In this document: positions 39,994 to 49,858 of the stretch, piece by piece | Numbering within the stretch: the stretch's first letter is position 1 | Layout: each line of letters starts with the position of its first letter | NCBI RefSeq assembly: GCF_900109265.1 | Contig: NZ_FNZM01000013.1 | Span: forward strand, 186,001 to 250,000 | Length of the DNA stretch: 64,000 bases | DNA from: Paraburkholderia tropica | GTDB lineage: Bacteria; Pseudomonadota; Gammaproteobacteria; Burkholderiales; Burkholderiaceae | Direction: 5' to 3' | Translations under genes and position numbers: made by a program | The notes under the pieces: model-generated | Databases searched by the model: none | What the model was told of the DNA's origin: nothing | Seen by the model: the letters and a program-made list of their open reading frames with translations, nothing else

Positions 39994-40179
39994 CGTTTTA
40001 CTGTGCGCCTCTGTGGAATTGACCCCAGTAAATAAGGGGGCCAACCGCCCGAAAAGTTCCAACGTGGTTCCAGCTTCCTGAGTGCGCGAAAGCCGGCAAA
40101 CCGCCGACGTCGGCCATGATCCCCACCAACCCGGTAAAATCCCGCCTTTTCCTTTCCACCCGCCTTCACCGCCTCGCCG

Positions 40180-41568
40180 ATGCAACCCGCTTCCCCCGCC
40201 CCACGCGCCACCCAGAGCAGCGACGACACCGACCCGACGCACGACCTCGTCTACGGCCCCGACGACCGCCCCGCCCCGACCATTGCTTTCATCGCCGCGC
40301 TACAACATCTGCTGGCCATTCTCGTGCCGATCGTCACGCCCGGTCTGCTGATCTGCCAGGCGCTCAACGTTTCGAGCCGAGACACCACGCTGATCGTTTC
40401 GATGTCGCTCGTAATCTCGGGCATCGCCACCTTCCTGCAGTGCAAGCGTTTCGGCCCGCTGGGCGCGGGCCTGCTCATCGTTCAGGGAACCAGCTTCAAT
40501 TTCGTCGGTCCGCTGATCGCGGGCGGCAGTCTGATGGTCAAGCAAGGCACGCCGGTCGAAACGGTGATGTCGGCTATTTTCGGCGTCGTCATTGCAGGCT
40601 CGTTCGTGGAAATGGGCGTCTCGCGCATCCTGCCCTTCGTCAAGCGCCTGATCACGCCGCTCGTTACGGGCATCGTGGTGCTGCTCATCGGTCTCACGCT
40701 GATCAAGGTCGGTCTCATCAGCATGGGCGGCGGCTACAGCGCCATTGCGAAGGGCAATTTCGCAAGCCCGCAGAATCTCGCGCTTTCATGCACCGTGCTG
40801 GGCACGATCATTCTGCTCAATCGCGTGCCCGTGGTGTGGGTTCGCAGCACGGCGCTTGTGATCGCACTCGCCATTGGCTATCTCGTGGCAGGCGCGCTCG
40901 GTCGCCTCGACTTTACCGGCGCGCGGGAAGCCGCCGTGTTTCAGATTCCGACCCCGCTGCATTTCGGCATCGGTTTCTCGTGGTCGCTATTTGTGCCGAT
41001 GCTGATCATTTACCTCGTTACTTCGCTCGAAGCGATCGGCGACGTCACGGCGACCAGCAAGATTTCGAAGCAGCCTGTCGAAGGTCCGCTGTGGATGCAG
41101 CGCATTAAAGGCGGCGTGCTTGTCAATGGTTTCAATTCGCTGCTGGCCGGCGTGTTCAATACGTTCCCGAGTTCGGTGTTCGCGCAGAACAACGGCGTGA
41201 TTCAACTCACGGGCATTGCGAGCCGCCACGTCGGCCTCTGGATCGCAGGCATGCTCGTGCTGCTCGGTTTGTTCCCGCCGGTCGCGGGCGTGCTGCAAGC
41301 CGTGCCGGAGCCGGTGCTTGGCGGCGCGGCGATGGTGATGTTCGGCGCGGTGGCCGCGTCCGGTATCAACATTCTCTCGGGCATTACGCTCGATCGCCGC
41401 GCGCTGCTGATCATCGCCGTTTCGCTGGCGCTGGGCCTTGGCGTTTCGCAGGTGCCGGAGATTCTCACTAGCCTGCCGCATGCGCTCAAGAACGTGCTGG
41501 AATCGGGCGTCGCGACGGGTGGTATTTGCGCGCTCGTGATGAACTGGTTCCTGCCTGAACGAAAATAA
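40180..41568 (+). CDS. NCS2 family xanthine/uracil permease
   Basis: 462 residues with about 12-14 membrane segments. Characteristic NCS2 motifs: LQHLLAILVPIVTPGLLICQ at the start, VTSLEAIGDVTATSKIS in the middle, and FPSSVFAQNNGVIQLTGIAS with the family Q/N motif, then GGAAMVMFGAVAASGI. Proton-coupled import of xanthine or uracil across the inner membrane. Specificity not decided by sequence. Confidence 0.85.
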   Translation: MQPASPAPRATQSSDDTDPTHDLVYGPDDRPAPTIAFIAALQHLLAILVPIVTPGLLICQALNVSSRDTTLIVSMSLVISGIATFLQCKRFGPLGAGLLIVQGTSFNFVGPLIAGGSLMVKQGTPVETVMSAIFGVVIAGSFVEMGVSRILPFVKRLITPLVTGIVVLLIGLTLIKVGLISMGGGYSAIAKGNFASPQNLALSCTVLGTIILLNRVPVVWVRSTALVIALAIGYLVAGALGRLDFTGAREAAVFQIPTPLHFGIGFSWSLFVPMLIIYLVTSLEAIGDVTATSKISKQPVEGPLWMQRIKGGVLVNGFNSLLAGVFNTFPSSVFAQNNGVIQLTGIASRHVGLWIAGMLVLLGLFPPVAGVLQAVPEPVLGGAAMVMFGAVAASGINILSGITLDRRALLIIAVSLALGLGVSQVPEILTSLPHALKNVLESGVATGGICALVMNWFLPERK

Positions 41569-41577
41569 ACGTTGCGA

Positions 41578-41605
41578 ATGGCGGCGCATCCGCTTGCGTC
41601 GCCAT
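41578..41605 (+). terminator. Possible terminator after the permease
   Basis: ATGGCGGCGCA and TGCGTCGCCAT pair with one G-T mismatch around a 6-base loop, 10 bases after the stop codon. No T-run follows, so it may be a weak or Rho-assisted terminator, or only an RNA hairpin. Confidence 0.4.
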
Positions 41606-41731
41606 CCTGCGCATCGTTACAAATGCACGGGAATAGCGTGCGTCCCATGACGGTATAACCGGTGCAGTCTCTTTCGCACCGGCCGGACATTCTCTTCCCG
41701 CCGAATTCTTCCCCGTCCTGAGGAGTTCGAA

Positions 41732-42049
41732 ATGAAATTCCCCCGCACACTCGTCCTTTCGCTGTCCGTATGTGCCTCAATGGGCGCATCGATCGCCGCC
41801 TCAGCCCAAGGTCTCACGCGCGAACAGGTTCGCGAACAACTGATTGAAGCGCAGGCCAACGGCTCACGCTTCGTCACCGATGCATCGTATCCCGACGTCA
41901 GCCCCGTCTTCGCTCAACAGGTCGAGCACAGCCAGCCCGCGCACGCCAGCGGCATGGGCGCGCCGATGCAAGGCACGAGCGAAACCGGCTCGCCGCAGAC
42001 CGTCTGCGTCGGGCCGGTGAGTTTCTGCAATCTCTATACGGGCGGTTAG
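41732..42049 (+). CDS. DUF4148 family secreted protein
   Basis: 105 residues with SD GAGGAG. Signal peptide (VLSLSVCASMGASIAASAQG), then LTREQVREQLIEAQANG, the standard opening of DUF4148 proteins, which are abundant in Burkholderiaceae. Two cysteines near the C-terminus. Periplasmic, function unknown. Confidence 0.8.
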   Translation: MKFPRTLVLSLSVCASMGASIAASAQGLTREQVREQLIEAQANGSRFVTDASYPDVSPVFAQQVEHSQPAHASGMGAPMQGTSETGSPQTVCVGPVSFCNLYTGG

Positions 42050-42080
42050 TCCACGGTCAGGGCGGCGCGCGCTTGGGCTT

Positions 42081-42890
42081 TTACTGCGACTGCGCGATCG
42101 GCACGGTCACGTCGCTGCCGAACCAGTGCATCGAGATTTTCTTGAGCGTGCCGTCCTGCTTCAATTGCGTCAGCGCGTCATTGATCGCCTTCTCGAACTT
42201 GGGATTGTTCTTGCGGAACGGAATGCCCATTTCCTGGTTTGCGCCCTGGAGGACCGCACCGGGGCGCAGCGGCAAATGCGAAGTCTTGATCATGTAGGGC
42301 AGCATAAGCCGGTCGTCGATGGTGGCATCGATTCGTTTAGCCGCAAGATCGCGCAATTTCTCCGGCGCGCCCGGATAAGTCTGCACGTTGATACCGGGCA
42401 CCGCACGCGCCATCTGATCGTAATTCGTGCCGAGCGTCACGCCGAGTTTCTTGTCGCCCTTGAATTCGTCGAGCGCTTTGAATTCGCGTTTATCGTCGGC
42501 GCGCTGAATCAATTGCGCCGCCGAATACGTATAAGGCTGACTAAAATCCACGGCCTGCTGACGTTGCGGCGTGATGGTCACCTGATTGACGATCACGTCG
42601 AATTTACCTGCCTGCAGCGCGGCGATAATGCCGCTCCATTCCGTGGGAACGAACTCGGGTTTGACGCCGAGCTTCGCCGCCACGGCTTTCGCCACGTCAA
42701 CGTCGAAACCCTCGAGCTGTCCCGCGCTGTTGCGCGAATCGAACGGGGGATATGTGCCCTCCAGACCGACCTTGAGCGCGCCAGACTGCTTCACGCTGTC
42801 GAGCAGATCTTCCGCATGCGCGGCAAACGGAATTGCACCCCATGCCGCGGCGGCAAGCACCCCAGTGAACAGCAGCTTCGCAAGATTCAT
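42081..42890 (-). CDS. Amino-acid ABC transporter substrate-binding protein (cystine/polar type)
   Basis: 269 residues, SD GGAGGAG. Signal peptide to about 26 (ending AAHAED), then SBP_bac_3 fold: LKVGLEGTYPPFDSRN, GFDVDVAKAVAAKLG, FDVIVNQVTITPQRQQAVDF. Most like FliY/TcyJ-type binding proteins for cystine or polar amino acids. No permease or ATPase next to it, so it is an orphan in this window. Confidence 0.75.
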   Translation of the reverse strand: MNLAKLLFTGVLAAAAWGAIPFAAHAEDLLDSVKQSGALKVGLEGTYPPFDSRNSAGQLEGFDVDVAKAVAAKLGVKPEFVPTEWSGIIAALQAGKFDVIVNQVTITPQRQQAVDFSQPYTYSAAQLIQRADDKREFKALDEFKGDKKLGVTLGTNYDQMARAVPGINVQTYPGAPEKLRDLAAKRIDATIDDRLMLPYMIKTSHLPLRPGAVLQGANQEMGIPFRKNNPKFEKAINDALTQLKQDGTLKKISMHWFGSDVTVPIAQSQ

Positions 42891-43097
42891 TCGACGTCTC
42901 CTCCTGAGCGGATGATTCGCTAATTGAAAAACGCACGGCGCAATGATTCACAACGGCCACGCGATTACGTCGACGCACGCAGGGGCGATGCGGCACCGTT
43001 TCGCGCAAGCATACTATGAACAAGAATGCACGCTGGCGATATCAGGCGAAGCGCTAATCGTCAGGTAAGCGCGTGTTAAATCACGCGTCCTTCGCCG

Positions 43098-43397
43098 TCA
43101 TTCGCCGTATGCGGCCATCACGATCCACATGGCGCGGTCGTCATTACAGACTTCGGCGGCCAACGCATAGGCGTCTTCTGGGCGGCACGCGCGCTGGAGC
43201 GCCTTGCGGGCTTTTTCCGTGTCGTCGTAGCACTGGCCGGACAAGGGACGAACCTCGCTGCGCCCTTCGAACATTTTCTGATTCAGGCGATAAACAAGCG
43301 GTTCGCTTTTCCAGGTGGCAAAGCATTCGCAGACGTGACGAAAATCGCCGCGGCAAATGTTCACCTGGTAATGCGGGCGTGCGGATTGGGCGTTCAT
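43098..43397 (-). CDS. Hypothetical small cytoplasmic protein
   Basis: 99 residues, excellent SD AGGAGGAA before ATG 43397. Three cysteines (HVCECFATW, QRACRPED), mixed helical. No family recognised. Alone on its transcript between the binding protein and the receptor. Confidence 0.55.
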   Translation of the reverse strand: MNAQSARPHYQVNICRGDFRHVCECFATWKSEPLVYRLNQKMFEGRSEVRPLSGQCYDDTEKARKALQRACRPEDAYALAAEVCNDDRAMWIVMAAYGE

Positions 43398-43785
43398 GAT
43401 TCACTTCCTCCTTGCATCGGCTGCGCCTGCATGCCGGTCGCTTCGACGCCTCCATGCGCAGCTGATGTTTGAAAGCGTGCATACACCATGCCCGCCCGCG
43501 CACCAGCCGAACCACCATCAACTGCACGTCGCCCGGGAGCCCATCAACTGCATGAATTACATCTGAAAGAAAAAAGCGCCAGAAATCGAGCCGTTATCTT
43601 TCAAAACATCCAACTCAAATATTACAAATTAAATTCGTTTGCTGACGTTTTTATTTCCGTAGAATATTCTGGAATTTCTTGAATGTTACGTTATATCATT
43701 CCACACAATTTTCTTGATGTCCGACGCGAGTTCCATGTCGTCGCACAACGCTGCCAGCCAAAAATAACCTACGCCCAACGGCACC
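43398..43785. other. 388-bp intergenic region, AT-rich near the receptor
   Basis: No gene seen. The right part (43590-43740) is AT-rich and is the likely promoter area of the TonB receptor gene. No clear Fur box or riboswitch was recognised. Confidence 0.5.
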
Positions 43786-45942
43786 ATGAACCACCACCGC
43801 ACACTCCTTGCTCGCGCGGCACTCGTCGCGTTCGCCATCGTCGCGGCCAATCCGGCCCGTAGCGCAGAGACCGACACCGCGACCGACGGCACAACGAACA
43901 ACGCCGCCACAGCCAGCCCGGCGAACTCAAACACGCTCGACGTGGAAGTCAATGCAAAACGCCTCGACGAAGCGCGCAACGGTCTGCTTCCGGAAACGGG
44001 CAGCAGCATTTATCGCATTACCCAAAGCGATATTCAGTCGATGCCGCAAGGTGCTAATACACCGCTGAATCAGGTGCTTTTGCAAGCGCCCGGCGTCGCG
44101 AACGACTCCTATGGGCAATTGCACGTGCGCGGCGATCACGCCGATCTGCAATACCGTATCAACGGCATCATGATTCCCGAGCCCATTAGCGGTTTTGGCC
44201 AGTCGCTCGATACGCGCATCATCGATCAGGTCAATCTGCTCACGGGCGCGCTGCCCGCCGAATACGGCTATCGCACCGCTGGCATTGTCGATATCCGCAC
44301 GAAGTCGGGCGATTTCGGCAATGGCGGGTCGGTCAACGTCTACGGCGGCAGTCACCAGACCTTGCAGACGAGCGCCGACGTATACGGCAGCAAGGGCGAT
44401 TTCAGTTATTTCTTTAGCGGTTCGCTGGGAGAAAACAATCTGGGCATCGAAGCGCCCACTGCGTCGCCGAATCCGATTCACGACCATACGCGCCAAGGTA
44501 ACGCGTTCGGCTATATGTCGTACATCATCAATCCGCTCACGCGCGTGAGTGTGATGTTCGGCACCGCGGCCAATCAGTTTGAAATTCCGAATACGCCGGG
44601 TCTCACGCCGAATTTCATGCTGGCCGGTACGCCGACATTCAATTCCGCGAATCTGAATGAAACGCAGTCGGAATTGAATAACTTTGCGGTGGTGGCGCTG
44701 CAAGGCACCAATGGCGGCGCGCTCGACTATCAGGTCGCGCTGTTCACGCGCTACACGCGCACGCAATTCAACCCGGATCCGGTTGGCGATCTGATCTTCA
44801 ACGGCGTAGCCTCACAGGACTTTCACAGCGACACCGCCAACGGTCTGCAAGCGGATACCACCTACCGGATCAACGAACATCACACGTTGCGCGCGGGCGT
44901 GTTGTTCCAGCAGGAGCATGCGAACTTCTGGGACAACGTCTCGGTGTTTCCGGCCGACGCCGACGGCAATCAAACTTCGGACGTGCCCTACACGCTCTCC
45001 GACTCCAGCAGCAAGACTGGCTATCTATATAGCGCCTATGTGCAGGACGAATGGAAGATCACCGATCGCCTGACGCTCAACTATGGATTGCGTTACGACG
45101 GCATGGACGAATACGTGCAGGCAAGCCAGTTGAGTCCGCGTATCGGCGCGATTTTCAAGCTCACGCCCACGACTTCGTTTCACGCCGGTTACGCGCGCTA
45201 TTTCACGCCACCGTCATTCGAACTGGTGTCGAATTCAACCATCAGCCGCTATAGCGGCACGACAAATCAGAGCGAGGTCATGCAAAACGACCCCGTGCAG
45301 CCCGAGCGCGACGATTATTTCGATCTTGGCGTCACGCAACAACTGGGCTCGGATCTTACGCTCGGGCTCGATGCTTACTACAAGAAAGCGCACAACCTGC
45401 TCGATCTCGGCCAGTTCGGCACCGCGCTCATTTATACGCCGTTCAATTACCAATACGGGCGCGTATATGGCGTGGAATTCACGGCCAATTACAAGCACGA
45501 CAACGTTTCTGCCTATCTGAATCTGGCGTTCAGCCGTGCGCAAGGCAAAAACGTGGATTCCGCGCAATTCAATTTCGGCGCGGATGAACTCGCGTTCATC
45601 AGTAATCACTGGGTCTTTCTCGATCACGACCAGCGCATAACCGCCTCGTTCGGCGGTGCATACAACTGGCACCGCACTACGTTCACGATGGATGGCACCG
45701 TGGGCAGCGGCCTGCGCAACGGCTTCGCCAATACCGGCAAGCTGCCGCTCTATGCACAGTTCAATCTGGCCGTGATTCAGCACTTCAATTTGCCGATGAT
45801 CGGCAAGGTGGATGGACGCTTCGTGGTGGAAAACGCATTCGGTCGAACCTATGAATTGCGCGACGGTTCCGGCATCGGCGTATTCGCGCCGCAATACGGC
45901 CCGTATCGCGCGTTCTACGCCGGTCTCACGAAATACTTCTGA
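43786..45942 (+). CDS. TonB-dependent outer membrane receptor
   Basis: 718 residues. Signal peptide (ALVAFAIVAANPARSAE), then plug domain: NQVLLQAPGVANDSYGQLHV, VNLLTGALPAEYGYRTAGIV, IRTKSGDFGNGG; the rest is a barrel ending RAFYAGLTKYF. No cobalamin or siderophore signature that I can assign. It is followed by ExbB, ExbD and TonB genes, so it belongs to a self-contained uptake system. Confidence 0.85.
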   Translation: MNHHRTLLARAALVAFAIVAANPARSAETDTATDGTTNNAATASPANSNTLDVEVNAKRLDEARNGLLPETGSSIYRITQSDIQSMPQGANTPLNQVLLQAPGVANDSYGQLHVRGDHADLQYRINGIMIPEPISGFGQSLDTRIIDQVNLLTGALPAEYGYRTAGIVDIRTKSGDFGNGGSVNVYGGSHQTLQTSADVYGSKGDFSYFFSGSLGENNLGIEAPTASPNPIHDHTRQGNAFGYMSYIINPLTRVSVMFGTAANQFEIPNTPGLTPNFMLAGTPTFNSANLNETQSELNNFAVVALQGTNGGALDYQVALFTRYTRTQFNPDPVGDLIFNGVASQDFHSDTANGLQADTTYRINEHHTLRAGVLFQQEHANFWDNVSVFPADADGNQTSDVPYTLSDSSSKTGYLYSAYVQDEWKITDRLTLNYGLRYDGMDEYVQASQLSPRIGAIFKLTPTTSFHAGYARYFTPPSFELVSNSTISRYSGTTNQSEVMQNDPVQPERDDYFDLGVTQQLGSDLTLGLDAYYKKAHNLLDLGQFGTALIYTPFNYQYGRVYGVEFTANYKHDNVSAYLNLAFSRAQGKNVDSAQFNFGADELAFISNHWVFLDHDQRITASFGGAYNWHRTTFTMDGTVGSGLRNGFANTGKLPLYAQFNLAVIQHFNLPMIGKVDGRFVVENAFGRTYELRDGSGIGVFAPQYGPYRAFYAGLTKYF

Positions 45943-45965
45943 CGCATATCTTCGCGTACACACTC

Positions 45966-46628
45966 ATGCAAAACTGGCAAGGCATCATGGAAGCGGCGCG
46001 TGTGGGCGGCTGGGTGGTTTATCCGCTCACGCTGCTAGCCGCGATCGCGCTCGTCATTATTCTCGATCGCGCCTGGGTATTCTGGCGCTTCGCGTCCATG
46101 CCCGGACGCGCCGTCATGCAAGACGAGACCTCCCCCACCGCGTTGCGCGACGAGACGTTGCGTCATCTGCCCGCGCGTCACGCGCTGCGCAGACTGCTCG
46201 AACCGTTACTGCGTAACGCCACGAAACCCGCTTGGTGGATCGAAGCTCGCGCCGAAGGCCTCGCACTCGAAGTCCAGCGCGACATGTCACGCGGACTCTG
46301 GATGCTCGAAACGATCGTTACGGCCGCGCCGCTGCTAGGCCTGCTCGGCACGCTCGTCGGCATGATGCAGGCGTTCAGACTGATCGGGCATACGGGTCTC
46401 GTCAACCCGGGCGGCGTGACCGGCGACGTTGCGCAGGCGCTGGTGGCCACCGCCATCGGCATCGTCATCGCGCTCGTCTCGCTGTTCGCGTTCAACTATT
46501 TTTCGCGGCGCATCGACCGGCTCGTGGATGAGCTCGAAATGCAGGCGAATGCATGGCTCAGCGACATGCGTCTTGCCAACGAGGTCGCCAATAAAGTCGC
46601 GAATGAAAGCGAGGCGAATACGCTATGA
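45966..46628 (+). CDS. exbB: ExbB/TolQ-type proton channel protein
   Basis: 220 residues. Membrane segments VYPLTLLAAIALVIILDRAW, TAAPLLGLLGTLVGMMQAF and TAIGIVIALVSLFAFNYF, with the MotA/TolQ/ExbB family Gly-rich LLGLLGTLVGM motif. Forms the inner-membrane motor with ExbD. Starts 24 bases after the receptor. Confidence 0.85.
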   Translation: MQNWQGIMEAARVGGWVVYPLTLLAAIALVIILDRAWVFWRFASMPGRAVMQDETSPTALRDETLRHLPARHALRRLLEPLLRNATKPAWWIEARAEGLALEVQRDMSRGLWMLETIVTAAPLLGLLGTLVGMMQAFRLIGHTGLVNPGGVTGDVAQALVATAIGIVIALVSLFAFNYFSRRIDRLVDELEMQANAWLSDMRLANEVANKVANESEANTL

Positions 46629-47029
46629 AATTGCGCCGCTCCCGCGCATCGAAACGCGGCCGCATCGAAATCATCCCCATGATCGATGTGATGTTTTTTC
46701 TGCTTGCCACCTTCATGCTGGCGTCGCTGACGATGCAACGGCTCGATGCGGTGAAACTCGAATTGCCTCAGGGTAATGCACAGCCACTTGCCTCGCAGCA
46801 ACCGCTCACGCTGAGTATCGACCGTAACGGACTGATCGCGCTGAATCGCCGAACCGTGCAGTTGCAGAACATTTCTGCGTCAGTCAAACGTCTGCTCGGC
46901 GCCGATGGCAACGTGGTAATCGCTGCGGATGCCGGCGCGCCGAATGGACTCGTGGTGCAGGCCATGTTGCGGGCACGCGAAGGCGGCGCCGCTCACTTTC
47001 TCATTGCGGTTCGACGTGAGCACGAATAA
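46625..47029 (+). CDS. exbD: ExbD/TolR-type motor protein
   Basis: 134 residues, 4-bp overlap with exbB. IIPMIDVMFFLLATFMLASL contains the conserved Asp in the transmembrane helix (MIDVMF), then the periplasmic domain LTLSIDRNGLIALNRR. Completes the ExbB-ExbD motor. Confidence 0.85.
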   Translation: MKLRRSRASKRGRIEIIPMIDVMFFLLATFMLASLTMQRLDAVKLELPQGNAQPLASQQPLTLSIDRNGLIALNRRTVQLQNISASVKRLLGADGNVVIAADAGAPNGLVVQAMLRAREGGAAHFLIAVRREHE

Positions 47030-47729
47030 CTCTGTGCGCCTCGTCACGCTGCTCGATGCACAAGGCCCGCGAACGCTGGTGTGCTGCGTGCTCGCCGCCG
47101 TGTTGTGTGCGCTGTCGCTCGATTGCCTGATGGACAATTTCAAACCAGGCGCACAAGGCGCTGCGCCGCCGCCAACGCTCGATGCGCGCCTCGTGGAAAT
47201 CGCGCCACCGCCGCCTGCGCCCTCACCTTCCACGCCCGTGACGCACGCGACACGCCCTGTCGCGCCGAACCCTCCCGCGCACGTAGCGAGGCACCCCGTT
47301 ACGCCGCGTACGCCGCCCGCACGCGGGGAGCCTGTTGCGCCGCGGGTCGCCGCTGCGCCAACCCAGCCAGACGGTGCAACTACGCCGTCGGCCTCTCCCG
47401 CAACGGACGAAACGACACCATCAACTCATGCCACATCCGCCATCGCCTCCAGCCCTTCTGGCGATGTCGCCGCGCATCCGCTCGTGCAACCGCTGCCCGA
47501 GATTCCCGACGATCTGCGCGCCTACGCCTATCGCGCTATCGCGCTGGCACGCTTCACGATTCACGTCGATGGCTCGGTCGACGTCGCGCTGATTAAGCCA
47601 ACGGCTCATCCGCGATTGAATCAATTGCTAATGGAAACCTTGAAAAGCTGGCGATTCTCGCCCGCATTGAAAGACGGCCGCGCGATCGAATCCGAGCAGG
47701 ACATACGCGTGCATTTCAATATCGGCTAA
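47016..47729 (+). CDS. tonB: TonB-like energy transducer
   Basis: 237 residues from GTG 47016, overlapping exbD by 14 bp. N-terminal hydrophobic anchor (LVCCVLAAVLCALSLDCLM), long Pro/Thr/Ala-rich spacer, C-terminal TonB domain (AIALARFTIHVDGSVDVALI; LKSWRFSPALKDGRAIE). Couples the motor to the receptor encoded first in the operon. Confidence 0.8.
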   Translation: MSTNNSVRLVTLLDAQGPRTLVCCVLAAVLCALSLDCLMDNFKPGAQGAAPPPTLDARLVEIAPPPPAPSPSTPVTHATRPVAPNPPAHVARHPVTPRTPPARGEPVAPRVAAAPTQPDGATTPSASPATDETTPSTHATSAIASSPSGDVAAHPLVQPLPEIPDDLRAYAYRAIALARFTIHVDGSVDVALIKPTAHPRLNQLLMETLKSWRFSPALKDGRAIESEQDIRVHFNIG

Positions 47730-47894
47730 CGTTTGCGCAATGGGCGAAACGTCAGTCGATCTCAATACCATGCAGAATCAAAAGGCCACCTCGCGCGCGC
47801 CGCGCGGCCAACCCGCAATCGATAGCTATGCCGTGGCAGCGCCTCGAAGAATCGCCAGGTTCAGTGCACGAAGCAAGCGCTAAATTGCACGCAC

Positions 47895-48110
47895 TCAAGC
47901 GGCCGCATAAAGCGCTGTGAACTGCGAATCGCTCAATGCCCGCGCATTGCCGGTTTCGTCCGTGAGAATCCAGTCGCCGGGTTCGACTGGCCACCAGCCA
48001 TCGGGCGTAGCGATCGCCCAGCCATCCTCACGTGCCTCGACGCGCGTATGCCCGCCTGGACCGAACCAGCGCTCGGCATCGACTGCCAAGCCTTTCCTCA
48101 AAAAACGCAT
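47895..48110 (-). CDS. Small hypothetical protein (71 aa)
   Basis: From ATG 48110 with AGGAAA upstream. GLAVDAERWFGPGGHTRVEA and TPDGWWPVEPGDWILTDETG, Trp/Gly-rich, ending SDSQFTALYAAA. Similar short proteins occur in Burkholderiaceae; function unknown. A longer frame to 48272 lacks an SD. Confidence 0.55.
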   Translation of the reverse strand: MRFLRKGLAVDAERWFGPGGHTRVEAREDGWAIATPDGWWPVEPGDWILTDETGNARALSDSQFTALYAAA

Positions 48111-48868
48111 CAAAGCTTTCCTAAGTTTTTTTACTTCGATATCGCGAGATCGTATGTATCTGACTTCCACACCGTATCGAGACCGTATGCAGAGCGCAGG
48201 AAGCGGCTTGAACGGTTCCAGTGAATATGTGGCGATCTCCGGGATGCAACTCGCTTTCCGGAAGACACACATCCATGCCGCAAGATGTGCAATGCCTCCG
48301 CACGCGTAAACGTTTCCATCCCATCGGTTCGCTCACGCCGCACGGCGACGCGAAAGTCGATACGGAAACGCATGGTGAGCAAGCGCAGCAATCTCGTCAA
48401 GCGAATCGTGTTATCGACCGGCCGTATATCGGTTATTACGACGCCGATCGTCTTTGTCGGTTTCGATTTGCCGAGGCGGATTTACGCCTGCGTTTAAGAT
48501 CGCGATGCCGACGGGTGTCGGTCATTTCCCCGGTTTTTGCGCGAGGTGATTAAGGAATCGCTCGTTGCATGACGATTAGTTCGCCGGTGAATTTCGCATT
48601 GCTCGCGCGCCGAATCTCAGCGAAACCTGACGTCCGCGCAGCCGATCATGTTTCGCCCGGCGTAGAAACCGAATACCGCTTTATCGGCGAATTCTTTGCT
48701 CACTGGCTTGCCGAAGATCGCGGTTGCTAGCCGATTCGTTGCTGAGAGGCAGTGCGGTGAGCATCGAGTGTTCGCGACAAGTTAGCCCCTTATTCCAAGC
48801 GCGTTGACGAGACCGCATTGCTGCGCGCGCAAACGTTTCCCAGCCGCTTCACGCTGAGATCAAACGCG
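48111..48868. other. 758-bp gene-poor stretch, possibly with degraded coding sequence
   Basis: No intact gene identified. On the minus strand around 48617-48727 an open piece reads ATAIFGKPVSKEFADKAVFG and FYAGRNMIGCADVRFR before a stop, which looks like a fragment of a real protein (GNAT-like by impression) without a start. The remainder holds short frames only. Confidence 0.45.
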
Positions 48869-49354
48869 TCACACCGCGTGCGAAGCATGCCGGATCACCG
48901 GAGAAACCGTTCGCGGCGTTTCGAGCAGTTTGTTCAAACGCTGAATGGCGCCGCAATAGTCACGCGCCGTCACTGAAGCCAATTGTTGGTCGTACACCTT
49001 GAGCAAAGCCTCAATCGCAGCGACCTCGCAAGAACCGATCATCCACTCTCCGCTGAGCTGCGCACGCTCGACGGCGGCATTCAATGCATCTTCCGCGCCG
49101 GCATAAGTATCATCGTTTGCGTGTCCCAGGCCGGTCTGCCACAGAAAATACGAGAGATACGTGAGGCGCGTGAGTTCGTTGAGCATCGCTTGATTGCCGC
49201 GTTGCTTGTCACGTTGATTGTCGCGTCCCTCGCGGCACGCTTCCAGCGCGAGATGCGCATTCAACGACAGGCTGCGGACCGACTCGTGCGGCATCGGCAG
49301 CAGCCACTGCTTCGACCCGCGCGGCGGTACCCGGCGGCGATTCAAGGCGGTCAT
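48869..49354 (-). CDS. Hypothetical helical protein
   Basis: 161 residues from ATG 49354, overlapping the 33-residue gene by ATGA. Helical throughout (LTRLTYLSYFLWQTGLGHAN; NAAVERAQLSGEWMIGSCEV; AIEALLKVYDQQLASVTARD), no membrane segment. Family unknown. Its length and the well-placed overlap support a real gene. Confidence 0.6.
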   Translation of the reverse strand: MTALNRRRVPPRGSKQWLLPMPHESVRSLSLNAHLALEACREGRDNQRDKQRGNQAMLNELTRLTYLSYFLWQTGLGHANDDTYAGAEDALNAAVERAQLSGEWMIGSCEVAAIEALLKVYDQQLASVTARDYCGAIQRLNKLLETPRTVSPVIRHASHAV

Positions 49355-49452
49355 GACGACGCCTCGGCGGCCGTGCGAGTCTTTTCCATCGTCCACTTCG
49401 CCGTCGCCAACCCCTTCATTTTCCAGTTGCCCGATACCCGCTTGCGCTTCAT
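49351..49452 (-). CDS. Short basic leader-type protein (33 aa)
   Basis: ATG 49452 preceded 8 bases upstream by a perfect AAGGAG. MKRKRVSGNWKMKGLATAKW then a Thr/Ala tail. Ends in ATGA overlap with the 161-residue gene, so it may serve for translational coupling. Too short to assign. Confidence 0.55.
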   Translation of the reverse strand: MKRKRVSGNWKMKGLATAKWTMEKTRTAAEASS

Positions 49453-49640
49453 GACATGCGCTCCTTATTCGATCCTTATTCGATTCCGATACGTTCGAGC
49501 GCCACAAACGCCAACATGACGACGCAACGAATTGAGTGCCAGATTTAGAGTAGAAACTCAGGCTGATTGCGGCTGTGCACAAAACCGTGTTTCGTGCTAC
49601 CGTACAACCCGTTCGTTAATCAACACGCTAACGAACACGT

Positions 49641-49782
49641 TCTCGGGGCGGGGTGCAATTCCCCACCGGCGGTAATCGGCGTTAAACACGACGTAGCCCG
49701 CGAGCGCTCTGCGATTGCAGAGGTCAGCAGACCCGGTTGGATTCCGGGGCCGACGGTCATAGTCCGGATGAAAGAGAACAGA
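49641..49782 (+). promoter_or_regulatory. FMN riboswitch (RFN element)
   Basis: Conserved RFN blocks in order: GGGGCGGGGTGCAATTCCCC, ACCGGCGGTAAT, AGCCCGCGAGCG, CAGACCCGGTTGGATTCCGG, GGCCGACGGTCATAGTCCGG and ATGAAAGAGAAC. Sits 77 bases upstream of ribH, so FMN should lower ribH expression. Fits the consensus without gaps in the key segments. Confidence 0.95.
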
Positions 49783-49858
49783 ATGGCCTCCGTCTTTTCG
49801 CGTTTCGTGAAAGGCGCAGCCGTTCTACGCCCTGTTCACACAAAACAGGCTGAAGTCC

